A DNA stretch of 64,000 nt, taken from assembly GCF_945859705.1 (NCBI RefSeq), contig NC_079135.1, positions 122,145,551 to 122,209,550 on the forward strand. The letters run 5' to 3'. Position 1 is the stretch's first letter. Each line of letters opens with the position of its first letter. This document shows, in pieces, positions 51,590 to 61,185 of this stretch. A program made the translations under genes and the position numbers. The DNA comes from Episyrphus balteatus (taxonomy: Eukaryota; Arthropoda; Insecta; Diptera; Syrphidae). Below the pieces are notes generated by a model. That model had not been told where the DNA came from and did not search any database. It saw nothing but the letters and a program-made list of their open reading frames with translations.

Positions 51590-52003
51590 AAATTAATAAT
51601 AATTAGTGAAAATTAATTAACCCGAACAAAACAAAGAATTAAATTATAAAAAGTTGAAAAAAAGAAGAAGCAACGGTGGAGGAAAAAAAATACATCATGG
51701 ATTTCATTCATGCTTCAATATTTACTATAAATAAGAAGAGGGGCGTTCACGATCTATTAGGGGTATTCACGATCCGATGCAACTGGTCTTGTATCATTGC
51801 AAAAGTGCAAAAGTGTAAAATCTTACAACACTACAACAACAAAATATATGGATTGAAATTTTACAATGGTCTTGCACTTTTGCTATACCCTAACCCTATT
51901 GCAAAATAAAAATACAATAGAGTAAAATTATTTTTGACAGATGGCAGCTTACCGTCGCGTCGCCCATGATAAACAGTTTGTCTTTTTTATTCTGTTTATT
52001 ATT

Positions 52004-53795
52004 AGGTGTGTTTTTTTGTTTATCTATATAGATTTTGTGCAAAAAAACGACATCGAGATATTTGAAATCAAAACAATTTACGTGTTAAAAACAACAAAAA
52101 CTTTATCTGTATAGATTTTTGAAAAATCCAGATAATTATCCAGATTTTACTTTCTCTCGATAAAAACAGTAGTTCCAAGGTACTTTATTTGTTGTGTTCA
52201 TACACAAATATCTGAAAATATTAACAAAAAAAAAAGTGGAGAAAATGAGGTTTGAAAAAAGCTCTCATAGAAAAAAATAATCAAAAATTTGTTTGACATG
52301 GTTGCATTGAAATGTGAATATTTCGGTATATACCCAATGCACTTTTCAGATAAAAGTCTTAAATGGGTCCTGATAAGATTGTTAAACAAATATATACATA
52401 AAATTACCAAAGTTTTTTCGAAAAGTTACAAATAAAAATAAAAAAGTTTCCACGTACATAAAATTACCAAAGTTTTTTCGAAAAGTTACAAATAAAAATA
52501 AAAAAGTTTCCACGTTTGATTTTGAAAAATTAGAAAAAAAATCAATATGGCTACCTTCAAACGCTTATAATACAAGAACGACGCAACCAATGTTAATGGT
52601 CATGGTTTTAAAATGTAGCTAAGAATATAAAGATGATTTTTGGTTTTTTGTGAAAAAAAAATTTTTTTGAATCCAACATGGATGCCATGGCCATACAAAT
52701 GGTTTTTGTTTGTTAAAATTTTTTTTGCATCTAACATGGATGTAATGGCCTTCCCACTTCGAAGTTCAAATTAAAAAAAATCATGTGTGCAATTTACACG
52801 TGGTAGAAGTGAAACCTTAAAAAATCATTTTTCTTGCAAAAAAAAAAAAATAGAAAAAATCTAGCTATTTTTATTCTATCACCTTCAAATCCATGTTTTT
52901 TATATGACAACCTATATAAATTGTATATCATCTGAAAGCTTTTTGTCTAAGTTAAAAACATATATATCGATCAATTCTATGAGACATCTACAAAAAGAGC
53001 TAGAATTTTTTAAACTCGATGAAATTTCATCAAAAAAAGCAAAAAAAACATTTATCTTTATGTTCTCATGCTATTAATTCAATTTTTTTGTTTGACAACC
53101 TATACAAAATTTTATACCATGTGCTTATTGTTTCACCTTGTATAATGATGTATAAATCTTATTTCAAAGATGTCTACAAGAGAAGTTAGAATTTTTTAAA
53201 GTCAACCATGTCGAATTTCCAGACTGAGATTACGGTACTTCCTACACTGGTAGCTGGTCATCGCCAACAGATCTCCACCGGTGTTTTGAGGTATGTTTCA
53301 ATTTTTTCAATTTAAGATTGTGTAACTTGTAGATCACGTACCGTTATGTGTGATATATCAAATAAAAGGTTATGTTATCAGCATGCGTATTAAAGTTAAA
53401 TCAAATTTATATGTGCACTAGATCAAAAGATATAACGTGTGTTGGAAAAGAACATCTTTTTACCGTTATCTCCAAATTTTTAATATAAAATTAATTGAAA
53501 TTTTGTACAATTATAATTTATTTAATTACCTATCTACAGTACAAATTTCATTCATCTATCTATTAAAATAAAAAAGTTATAACAAGTTGAAGTCGTGTCG
53601 CGTTTTCGTTTCATCTTGTTTCAAATCACTACGATACTAAAGAAGTTTTCACTTCAAAAAAAAACAAAAGGAACATTTTTGACAGACAGCTGCCAAAGTG
53701 TATGTACAGTGGTGCCAAATGTTTACATAGATTTCAAAAATCCCGATGTCGTTTTTTTGCACAAAATCTATATAGATAAACAAAAAAACACACCT
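52004..53795. mobile_element. Nested element B (innermost, fourth level), 1.8 kb with perfect 51-bp inverted ends
   Basis: The first 51 bp (AGGTGTGTTTTTTTGTTTAT onward to GACATC) are exactly inverted at 53745-53795. The uninterrupted site is visible in the copy at about 58460-58475 (CTGTTTATTATGGTTG). No transposase frame was found, so B is non-autonomous. Confidence 0.8.
52395..52514. repeat. Exact 60-bp tandem duplication inside element B
   Basis: The segment beginning TACATAAAATTACCAAAG at 52395 is repeated without change at 52455. The lack of differences suggests a recent slip. Confidence 0.9.
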
Positions 53796-54909
53796 ATTAT
53801 GGTTGTCGGCTTGTCGGTACTCATGTCCCGTAATTTAGTTTCTTTTGATGTAAAATAATTTGTGAAAATAAACTAACCCGAACAAAACAAAGAATTAAAT
53901 TATAAAAAATTGAAAAAAAGAAGAAGCAACAGTGGAGGAACAACCCTGTTAAAAAAAAAAACATCATGGATTTCATTCCTGCTTCAATATTTACTATAGA
54001 TAAGAAAAGGGGCGTTCACGATCTATTGTAAAAAAATAAAATTTTACATTTTTACTAGGCTTGTTGCACCAGATAGTGAATACCCCTATTGTAAAAAAAG
54101 AAAATTTTACATTTTTACTAGGCTTGTTGCACCAGATCGTGAATACCCCTAATGTATAAAATCTATTCTGTTGTAGTTGATGTATTTATTTTGACATTTC
54201 GTTTGAATGAATTGTGAGGTTAGGTTTCGTTGCAGTGTAGGAAATTTGTTTTACTGACTAACCAAAACGAAAAGTAACAGAAACTTGAGTATCATGATAT
54301 TTAAAAATAAAACAAGAAAAGACAATGAATTATTATTTTCTTTGCAAAAATACAAAATGTATTATGTGCATATTCCTTATGATTAAATTATGAACACAAA
54401 ACTGCCATTTTTATACTTCTATTAAGTAAATAAATTTTGTTTACAGCAAACTGATTTGCTGTATGAAATGTATGAAAAATTCACACAAAATGTATTTAAA
54501 CAATGTATGATAAATTTCTATGAAACAGTATTACAGTATCATACAACATTGGAATACTTCCAGTCGATTCTCCGTTCATACACTGATGTATGACAGTTCT
54601 TCATACAAATTTTCTATGAAACAAAAATAATACATCAGAACTGTCAATATCATACAATGTATGTAATGTATTATCTATGAATTAGGCCCCAGGTTTCATA
54701 TACATATATTTTTTTGAAAATTTTAATTTTGTTTCACAAAATGAATCTACAAAAGTGTTAACGTTGCTTTAGAAAAACTTTTACTTCTCTATAATCTTTC
54801 AACGCACCCTTAAAATCATAATCTATTTCCTGCTAGATGTCGCACCATTCGCCAAATTTTGACATCTCTCACAAAAAAAAAAACAAAATGACTTCCATTT
54901 CCGTTTGCT

Positions 54910-54960
54910 CAACTCCTTTACCTTTTTGACAGGCAGACATACAAGCAGCTCTTTTTTCGA
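54910..54960 (+). promoter_or_regulatory. Probable RpL7A core promoter with polypyrimidine (TCT-type) initiator
   Basis: Two pyrimidine tracts precede the RpL7A ATG by about 60-100 nt: TCCTTTACCTTTTTG (54914-54928) and GCTCTTTTTTCG (54948-54959). Ribosomal protein genes in flies use a TCT initiator that starts inside such a tract instead of a TATA box. Which tract is used cannot be decided from sequence. Confidence 0.45.
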
Positions 54961-55014
54961 GCCGCCCAAAATCTGCTTTTTAGCTTAACATCTTTTAATT
55001 AAAACTAAACCAAT

Positions 55015-56273
55015 ATGGTTGTTAAGAAGGTAAATGTTAATATAATTAAAACTACACAAAAATTTTATGTAAATTCAAGTGATTTAAACAATTTGTTTCC
55101 ATTTGTTTACTACGACTCGAAAGTGTTCATAAAATTTTTACTTCAGTGTTGTGTTCAATATTTTATCAGAGTCTAATGTTATTTCTTATTTTGTGTAATT
55201 TAATAGCCAAGACCGAAGAAGAAGCCAGTGACCAAGAAGGTGGCACCAGCCCCTTTGGCCGTCAAGAAAGCCGTTGTCAAGAAGACTGTCAATCAGCTCT
55301 TCGAGAAGAGGCCAAAGAACTTTGGAATTGGTAAGTTTACACAAACTAATCTCAGTGGAAACAGTTTTTAATAAGTGTTGTTATTTTAGGACAAAGTATC
55401 CAACCCAAACGTGATTTGTCTCGTTTCGTCAGATGGCCCAAGTACATTCGCGTCCAGCGTCAAAAGGCCGTCCTCCAGAAGCGTCTGAAGGTACCACCAC
55501 CAATCCATCAATTCACCCAAACCTTGGACAAGACCACCGCCGTCAAAATGTTCAAGTTGTTGGAGAAATACAGGCCCGAATCATCGTTGGCCAAGAAGCA
55601 ACGTTTGAAGAAACTTGCCGAAGCCAAGACCAAGGGCAAGGAAGTGCCAGCACCCAAGAAGAAGCCCACATTCGTGAGGTCTGGAACCAACACTGTCACC
55701 AAGTTGGTTGAACAGAAGAAGGCTCAATTGGTCGTCATTGCTCATGATGTCGATCCTCTTGAGGTGAGTTTCAATTAAATTTCGATCCTTTTTTACATGA
55801 TTCCACTGATGAAAGAATTTCTTCAACTGAATTTGGAGAATCAACAAAAGTTGTTCTCTATTTCTTTGTGGCAACATGACAAACCTGAGGAATTAAACTC
55901 TCCTCCAGTTTTACAGATATCGTCGACACCCTTGACTAAATTTCTTGTTTTCTTATTCTACTTTTAGTTGGTTCTCTTTTTGCCAGCTTTGTGCCGCAAA
56001 ATGGGTGTCCCATACTGCATTGTTAAGGGCAAGGCCCGTTTGGGATTGTTGGTGCGTCGCAAGACCTGCACCGCTCTCGCTTTGACCGGTGTCGAAGCCA
56101 ATGACAAGGCTAACTTGAGCAAGATCTTGGAAGTTGTCAAGACCAACTACAATGATCGTCAAGACGAAATCAGAAGACACTGGGGAGGTGGTATCTTGGG
56201 ATCAAAGAGTTTGGCCCGCATCGCTAAGCTGGAACGCGCCAAGGCCAGGGAATTGGCCCAAAAGCAAGGTTAA
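55015..56273 (+). CDS. RpL7A: 60S ribosomal protein L7a (eL8)
   Basis: Four coding exons: 55015-55029 (MVVKK only), 55207-55330, 55390-55763 and 55968-56273. All introns are GT-AG with compatible phases, giving 272 aa, the usual length. The N-terminus is Lys/Pro-rich. QLFEKRPKNFGIGQ and the block ending VPPPIHQFTQTLDKTTA are typical of eL8. The L7Ae-type RNA-binding fold covers roughly residues 130-230 (LVVIAHDVDPLELVLFLPAL...). The protein is a structural component of the large ribosomal subunit near the polypeptide exit region. GC-rich, lysine AAG-biased codons contrast with the AT-rich surroundings, as expected for a highly expressed gene. An AATAAA lies at 56317-56322. The last intron carries a candidate box C/D snoRNA. 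Intron lengths are 177, 59 and 204 nt. Confidence 0.97.
55799..55893 (+). ncRNA. Candidate box C/D snoRNA in RpL7A intron 3
   Basis: The intron contains a C box TGATGA (55807-55812), a D' box CTGA (55827-55830) and a D box CTGA (55885-55888). The ends form a terminal stem: ATTCC at 55800-55804 pairs perfectly with GGAAT at 55889-55893. Spacing (about 95 nt) and placement within an intron of a ribosomal protein gene both fit the class; vertebrate RPL7A also hosts C/D snoRNAs. I could not assign an rRNA target by eye: the guide upstream of D' has a 9-nt match to a conserved small-subunit rRNA stretch but out of register with the fifth-nucleotide rule. Confidence 0.6.
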
Positions 56274-56324
56274 ACAATTGATACTTGTTTTATTCGTTTT
56301 TTTAGGAGCCTGAGATAATAAAAA

Positions 56325-57673
56325 TAGTTTGTACAAAATCTACAAAATAATTTCCAATTGTTTTTATTTTCAATCGGATGGAGCTTAGATTCTAGGAAGA
56401 GGGTGGTCAGAACAGGAATTAAACTACTAGTCTACTTTACATTTACTAAACTTGATTTTTATTTATCAGGAATAAGATAACATGCCTATTTTAGTTCTCA
56501 TGCACCTCTTTTTAAAGACGATTGTCATCTCGAATGGGACAACAGCTATCCCACTTCGGCTTCAATGATTTAATGTAAAGCTAAAATCTCAAAATGTTGT
56601 ATTCGTTGAGGAACTCACAACGTCGGCAGACCAGCCGATTTTTAGTTGTAACCAGCCTGAGTGTAACTGAATGGAGGTGTAAGTGCATTTGTTTGTTCTA
56701 GCAGTTTTAAGAACTGGCTCTTCGCGATTAAGTTGTAATTTCAAATTCATTTGCTTTTGAAATGTTTTCAGACTTGTTTGTATATGACAGTATCAGTTCA
56801 CGTGTACTAAAACAAACAAACAGAAGCAGCATGGTTTCTCGCCATTTTGGCTGATCTTGGCAACATACATATAGCATACAAAAATTCGATAACAAAATCT
56901 TGAACGAAATTAAATTTGCTTTGTGTTTGCTTTGAAACTTATTTTCTGATTTTTGTTCTTGAATATTTTTTATTTGTATTTTTTTATTCTTATTTTTACT
57001 TTGCTATAATACCCAGTGGTATTTTTTCATTAACATGTTCGCTGTTGACTTTGGAGACTTCAACATTTTTCGTTTCAGCTGCGTACTAGGCTTAATGAGA
57101 AGTTTTACATTTCTGTTAATGTTTTTTGAACCACCACTTTCCATTTGGTACAACGAAGTAGGTAAAACAACGATGTAATTGAATATAACTGCATTCAAAT
57201 GAGTTTGTGATTTTAATTAATCACTTGTTGTTTAGTCTTGATAAGTTTCTTTAAAAAGCATATTTCATTTAAAAAATAAAAGTTAAATCTAAAGTGTACT
57301 CCATACTGACAAATGGAAAACGTAAGAAAATTTGATTTCTAATGCGCGTTCAATAAAGAAATCTGAACTTAAAGCTAGCTGTCAATTTTGATGTTGACAG
57401 ATTATGAAATAAGAACGCAGGAACTGTTTGTCCCAAGTTTAAAGGTACCTACACACGATCAATAGGGGTTTTTCTTTTTTAGTTCTGAACAGAGTCTGAA
57501 CATTCTGAGCACGAACATTCTCTGAACTGAGCATGTTCTGAGCGCTCTGAATTAATATTGAAACAGATTTGAGAACAAACTGCCACCAAATTACATTTTG
57601 TCAATTCATAGTTGTCAAACCCAACAAAGGAAAAAAAAATTATGTTCTAATAATTAAAAATAACATACCCAAG
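56325..57673. other. Spacer downstream of RpL7A
   Basis: Holds a fragment GCTGCGTACTAGGCTT (57079-57094) matching the ends of the 50030 element family and a TCTGAAC-rich stretch (57480-57552). No gene. Confidence 0.45.
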
Positions 57674-57907
57674 TAAAGGCTTAACTACATACAACACTTT
57701 TTGAAAAAGTACAAAGTGAAAATATTTTTTTTCTGGCTAGCGCAATTTTGTTATGATAAAGAGTATAAAAATTGATTTTTAGGCCAAAAAATAAGTTTCC
57801 TGCATCATTTGTTTTAATTTCCCACTCCGAAAAACTGTTCCAAATTGCGTTTGAAAATTTTCACTTTTGTACTTTTTCACTTTTTGAGCCAATGTAGTTA
57901 AGACTTA
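57674..57907. mobile_element. MITE with TAAGGCTTAACTACAT-type ends
   Basis: GGCTTAACTACAT near 57678 is mirrored by ATGTAGTTAAGACTTA at 57892-57907, with inner inverted AAAAAGTACAAAGTGAAAAT/ATTTTCACTTTTGTACTTTTT. Confidence 0.6.
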
Positions 57908-58021
57908 ACAATTTAACTTGCATAAGGTCCATTTTGTTCGATTCGACAAGCTATAGTTTGTATACGTTTAGTTTAAGGCTTACTTACGCAAGTCATCCAT
58001 TTTGGAAAGAAAGGATCTAGA

Positions 58022-58215
58022 AGTGTTAAGAAGAAGCCTTGTAAATATTAGATAAAGAAGACCTTTATAAGACCTGTTTGAACCGCTCTAAAGAAGTCTT
58101 GTATATTCAAGTGACAGAAGGCCTCTATAAGACCTGTTCCAAGAGGTTCTTGTAAGTATGCAATGTTTTCACCTGTAAGTATGCAAAGTTTTTATCCTGC
58201 AGATATGCAATGTTT
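58022..58215. repeat. Short mixed tandem repeats downstream of RpL7A
   Basis: CTTTATAAGACCTGTT occurs at about 58060 and, with one change, at about 58113. GTAAGTATGCAATGTTT occurs three times with changes between about 58150 and 58215. Confidence 0.5.
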
Positions 58216-58238
58216 GTAACGCATTAAAAAAAAACATT

Positions 58239-58757
58239 AGGGGTATTCACGATCCGATGCAACTGGTCTTGTATCATTGCAAAAGTGTAAAATCTTACAA
58301 CACTACAACAACAAAATGTACGGATTAAAATTTTACAACAGTCTTGCACTTTTGCTATACCATAGACCTATTGCAAAATAAAAATACAATAGAGTAAAAT
58401 TATTTTTGACAGATGGCAGCTCACCATCGCGTCGCCCATGTGTCTTTTTTATTCTGTTTATTATGGTTGTCGGCTTGTCGGTAGATACTCATGTCCCGTA
58501 ATTTAGTTTCTTTTGATGTAAAATAATTTGTGAAAATTAATTAACCCGAACAAAACAAAGAATTAAATTATGAAAAATGGAAAAAAAAGAAGAAGCAACA
58601 GTGGAAGGACAACCTTGTTAAAAAAAAAAAACATCATGGATTTCATTCATGCCTCAATATTTACTATAGATAATAAAAGGGGCGTTCACGATCTATTGTA
58701 AAAAAATAAAATTTTACATTTTTACTAGGCCTGTTGCACCAGATCGTGAATACCCCT
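58239..58757. mobile_element. Uninterrupted 519-bp member of the element A family, ATT duplication
   Basis: AGGGGTATTCACGATCCGAT at 58239 and the inverted end at 58757 are flanked by ATT (58236-58238 and 58758-58760). It lacks the B insertion and thus shows the empty site. No protein frame. This is the reference copy for reading the nest at 51208-54690. Confidence 0.85.
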
Positions 58758-58812
58758 ATTGCATTTCAATGTGAGGCTTCAATTAGCTCCCAATTTTCCA
58801 CTCATCTTTAAA

Positions 58813-58910
58813 ATTCGAGCATGGTCTACTGGTAAGGTGCTGGCTTGGTATGCAGAGGTACGTGGGATCGATTCCTGGCCGGGCCATGTGATGAAAATAA
58901 AAAAATGTGT
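58813..58910 (+). repeat. tRNA-derived SINE head or tRNA pseudogene
   Basis: An A box (TGGTCTACTGG, 58822-58832) and a B box (GGATCGATTCC, 58865-58875), about 32 nt apart, match the internal polymerase III promoter of tRNA genes. The ends do not form a normal acceptor stem and an A-rich tail follows (GAAAATAAAAAAATG). It is therefore a SINE or pseudogene and not a working tRNA. Confidence 0.6.
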
Positions 58911-59023
58911 TCTTTTTCAATTAAAATAATATTCTCATAATTTCAGAACAACAGAAAAAGCAGTGGAATTTCCAAAAAAAGGAAAAGAAACAAAATAGGA
59001 AAAAATTAAAATAAATAAAATAA

Positions 59024-59860
59024 TAGCTGTGTTTTTTTGTTTATCTATATAGATTTTGTGCAAAAAAACGACATCGAGATTTTTGAAATCCATGCAAACA
59101 TTTGGCACCACTGTACATATACTTTGGCAGCTGTCTGTCAAAAATGTTGCTTTTGTTTTTTTTTATTTTAACTCCGAAGTGGAAAGGCCATTACATCCAT
59201 GTTGGATGCAAACAAAAATTTTCATATGGCCATGGCATCAATGTTGGATTCAAAAAATTTTTTTTTTTACAAAAAAACAAAAATGATCTGTATATTAGGT
59301 GTGTTTTTTTGTTTATCTATATAGATTTTGTGCAAAAAAACGACATCGAGATTTTTGAAATCGAAACAATTTACGTGTTAAGCCTGGTACGCTGCTCGCG
59401 CTAAATTTTAGCTGAGATAAAATTCCCATACAAGTTATCGATAACTTGTATGGGATCCATTTTATCTCGGCTAAAAATTTTCGATAATTTGTATGGGAGC
59501 TAAAATTTAGCGCGAGCAGCGTACCAGGCTTTAAAAACAACAAAAACTTTATCTGTATAGATTTTTGAAAAATCCAGATAATTATCCAGATTTTACTTTC
59601 TCTCGATAAAAACAGTAGTGGCAAGGTAGTTTAATTGTTGTGTTCATACAGAAATATCTGAAAATATTAACAAAAAAAAAAAAAAAGCGGAGAAAACGAG
59701 GTTTGAAAAAAACTCTCATAGAAAAAAATAATCAAAAATTTGTTTGACATGGTTGCATTGAAATGTTAATATCTCGAGATATACGCAATGCACTTTTCAG
59801 ATAAAAGTCTTAAATGGATCCTGATAAGATTTTTGAACAAATAAATACATAATATATATA
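59024..59860. mobile_element. Two truncated copies of element B, inverted next to each other
   Basis: 59024-59292 is the inverse of B's right end (53795 back to about 53640) joined to inverse sequence from 52765-52620, so it has a large internal deletion. A forward B copy starts at 59297 (AGGTGTGTTTTTTTG) and breaks off near the TA run at about 59855. The forward copy holds the palindromic MITE at 59381-59530. Confidence 0.75.
59381..59530. mobile_element. 150-bp palindromic MITE C, copy 1, TTA duplication
   Basis: AGCCTGGTACGCTGCTCGCG at the left is exactly inverted at 59511-59530, and pairing continues through most of the length to a central ATCGATAAC. TTA flanks both sides (59378-59380 and 59531-59533). 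The empty site is element B at 52084-52088 (GTGTTAAAAAC). TTA duplications are the mark of PIF/Harbinger transposition. Confidence 0.9.
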
Positions 59861-59864
59861 TATA

Positions 59865-60425
59865 TATTTGTACTAAAAAAATTCCACACCTGAACGTTAA
59901 TGTGTCAGTTTGGAATTTTTTTCATACAAGTACCCTCACCGCTACCCGTACCGCTACCGCATACCCTCCAGGGTATGCGGTAACGATATTTGTACTAAAA
60001 AAATTCCACACCTGAACGTTGATGTGTCAGTTTGGAATTTTTTTCATACAAGTACCCTCACCGCTACCCGTACCGCTACCCGTACCGCTACCGCATACCC
60101 TCCAGTGTGGCCAAGCCTATAGCGGTATAGCGGTAACGATATTTGTACTAAAAAAATTATACACCTGAACGTTGATGTGTCAGTTTGGAATTTTTTTCAT
60201 ACAAGTACCCTCACCGCTACCAGTACCGCTACCGCATACCCTCCAATGTGGCCAAGTCTTTAAGGCTTGGCCACACCGGAAGGTATGCGGTACCGGTACT
60301 TGTATGAAAAAAGTTTTACACCTGAATATTGATGTTCCAACTTGGAATTTATGATGTTAGAGTTTTGAATTTTTTTACCACACCCGAAAAGTCTGCGGTA
60401 GCGGTACGCGTAATTGTATGAAAAA
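59865..60425. repeat. Tandem fold-back units with a CCGCTACCCGTA minisatellite
   Basis: Three head-to-tail units start at 59865, 59986 and 60139 (121, 153 and about 120 bp); length varies with the number of CCGCTACCCGTA steps. Each unit folds on itself: TTGTACTAAAAAAATTCCACAC faces GTTTGGAATTTTTTTCATAC, and CCGCATACCCTCC faces GGGTATGCGG. From about 60262 the same material continues in inverted orientation (GGTATGCGGTACCGGTACTT). Confidence 0.75.
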
Positions 60426-60453
60426 AAATTCCAAACTAGAACGTCAACCTTCA

Positions 60454-60603
60454 AGCCTGGTACGCTGCTCGCGCTAAATTTTAGCTGAGAAAAAATTCCC
60501 ATACAAGTTATCGATAACTTGTATGGGATCCATTTTATCTCGGCTAAAAATTTTCGATAATTTGTATGGGAGCTAAAAGTTAGCGCGAGCAGCGTACCAG
60601 GCT
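60454..60603. mobile_element. 150-bp palindromic MITE C, copy 2, TCA duplication
   Basis: Nearly identical to copy 1 (a few substitutions, for example GAGAAAAAATTCCC against GAGATAAAATTCCC). TCA flanks both sides (60451-60453 and 60604-60606). Confidence 0.9.
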
Positions 60604-60683
60604 TCAACTGAAACTCAAACTTGTATCGAACGTGTATGAAAAAAAAGTCTAAAATTCAATAACATGAATTGAACGCACTCATT

Positions 60684-61122
60684 GGGCACGTTCAAAGAGC
60701 TAACATAAAGCTATCGGATAGCTTTTTGTTGTTGTAAACAATGTTAAAAATTAGCAAGGAAACGAACCATTTTCTGTCAAAAAATAATCTGAAGGTATCC
60801 CAGAATTTCTGGTATACCTCAGGTATCCGAGTGATCAGCTGATATACATTTGGCTTTTTTTTATTTTGATTACTTTTCGGGCGATTATTCAGCTTCAAAA
60901 TAAAAAAAAATTGCAAGAAATAAAGTCAAAGCGATTGTGCAAGTACTATTCAACAATAAAAAAAATGTAATTTGCTCAAAAGAAAAAGTTTCCTCTTCTC
61001 AATATTTACATATTTTTTTTAGTAGCTGCTTGGGCAAGCTATCTGGATACCTCTTTGTTCAAAAAGATATTCCAGATACGGGTATCTCAGATAGCCTATC
61101 CGATAGGTGTTTGAACGTGCCC
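60684..61122. mobile_element. 439-bp MITE with GGGCACGTTCAAA ends, ATT duplication
   Basis: GGGCACGTTCAAA at 60684 and TTTGAACGTGCCC ending at 61122 are perfect inverted ends; inner CTATCGGATAG is shared by both arms. ATT flanks both sides (60681-60683 and 61123-61125). It stops 63 bp before the MADF-BESS start codon. Confidence 0.8.
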
Positions 61123-61185
61123 ATTTATTTGACAAACGACAACGTCAACAAACTAGAAAAAGCAAAACAACAAACAACTCAAGAA

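Larger units (their letters stand above)
51759..54087. mobile_element. Nested element A' (third level), same family as A, ATT duplication
   Basis: A second family member inserted in A within CTATTG, giving ATT at 51756-51758 and 54088-54090. Removing it rejoins A into the sequence seen intact at 58680-58757. It is in turn split by element B. Confidence 0.8.
51319..54150. mobile_element. Nested element A (second level), AGGGGTATTCACGATC ends, AAT duplication
   Basis: Begins AGGGGTATTCACGATCCGAT and ends with the complement of AGGGGTATTCACGATCTGGT. AAT flanks it at 51316-51318 and 54151-54153. Its body is interrupted near its right end by another copy of the same family (51759-54087). Confidence 0.8.
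51208..54690. mobile_element. Outermost shell (D) of a four-level nested transposon
   Basis: AGGGCCCTATTTCATAGATG and ATACAT at the left are mirrored by ATGTATTATCTATGAATTAGGCCCC at the right. Interior sequence near each end is rich in CATACATTACATACA phrases. Element A is inserted at 51319-54150. Confidence 0.7.

Noticed and set aside
53595..53858. 87-codon frame in element B and A'
   Set aside because: Runs through terminal inverted repeats of two nested elements; no homology.
55433..55711. 92-codon frame within RpL7A
   Set aside because: Out-of-frame shadow of exon 3.
58813..58885. Functional tRNA gene
   Set aside because: A and B boxes are present but the acceptor stem does not pair and an A-rich tail follows; called SINE-like instead.
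59910..60122. 70-codon frame with YPHRYPYRYR repeats
   Set aside because: Translation of the CCGCTACCCGTA minisatellite.
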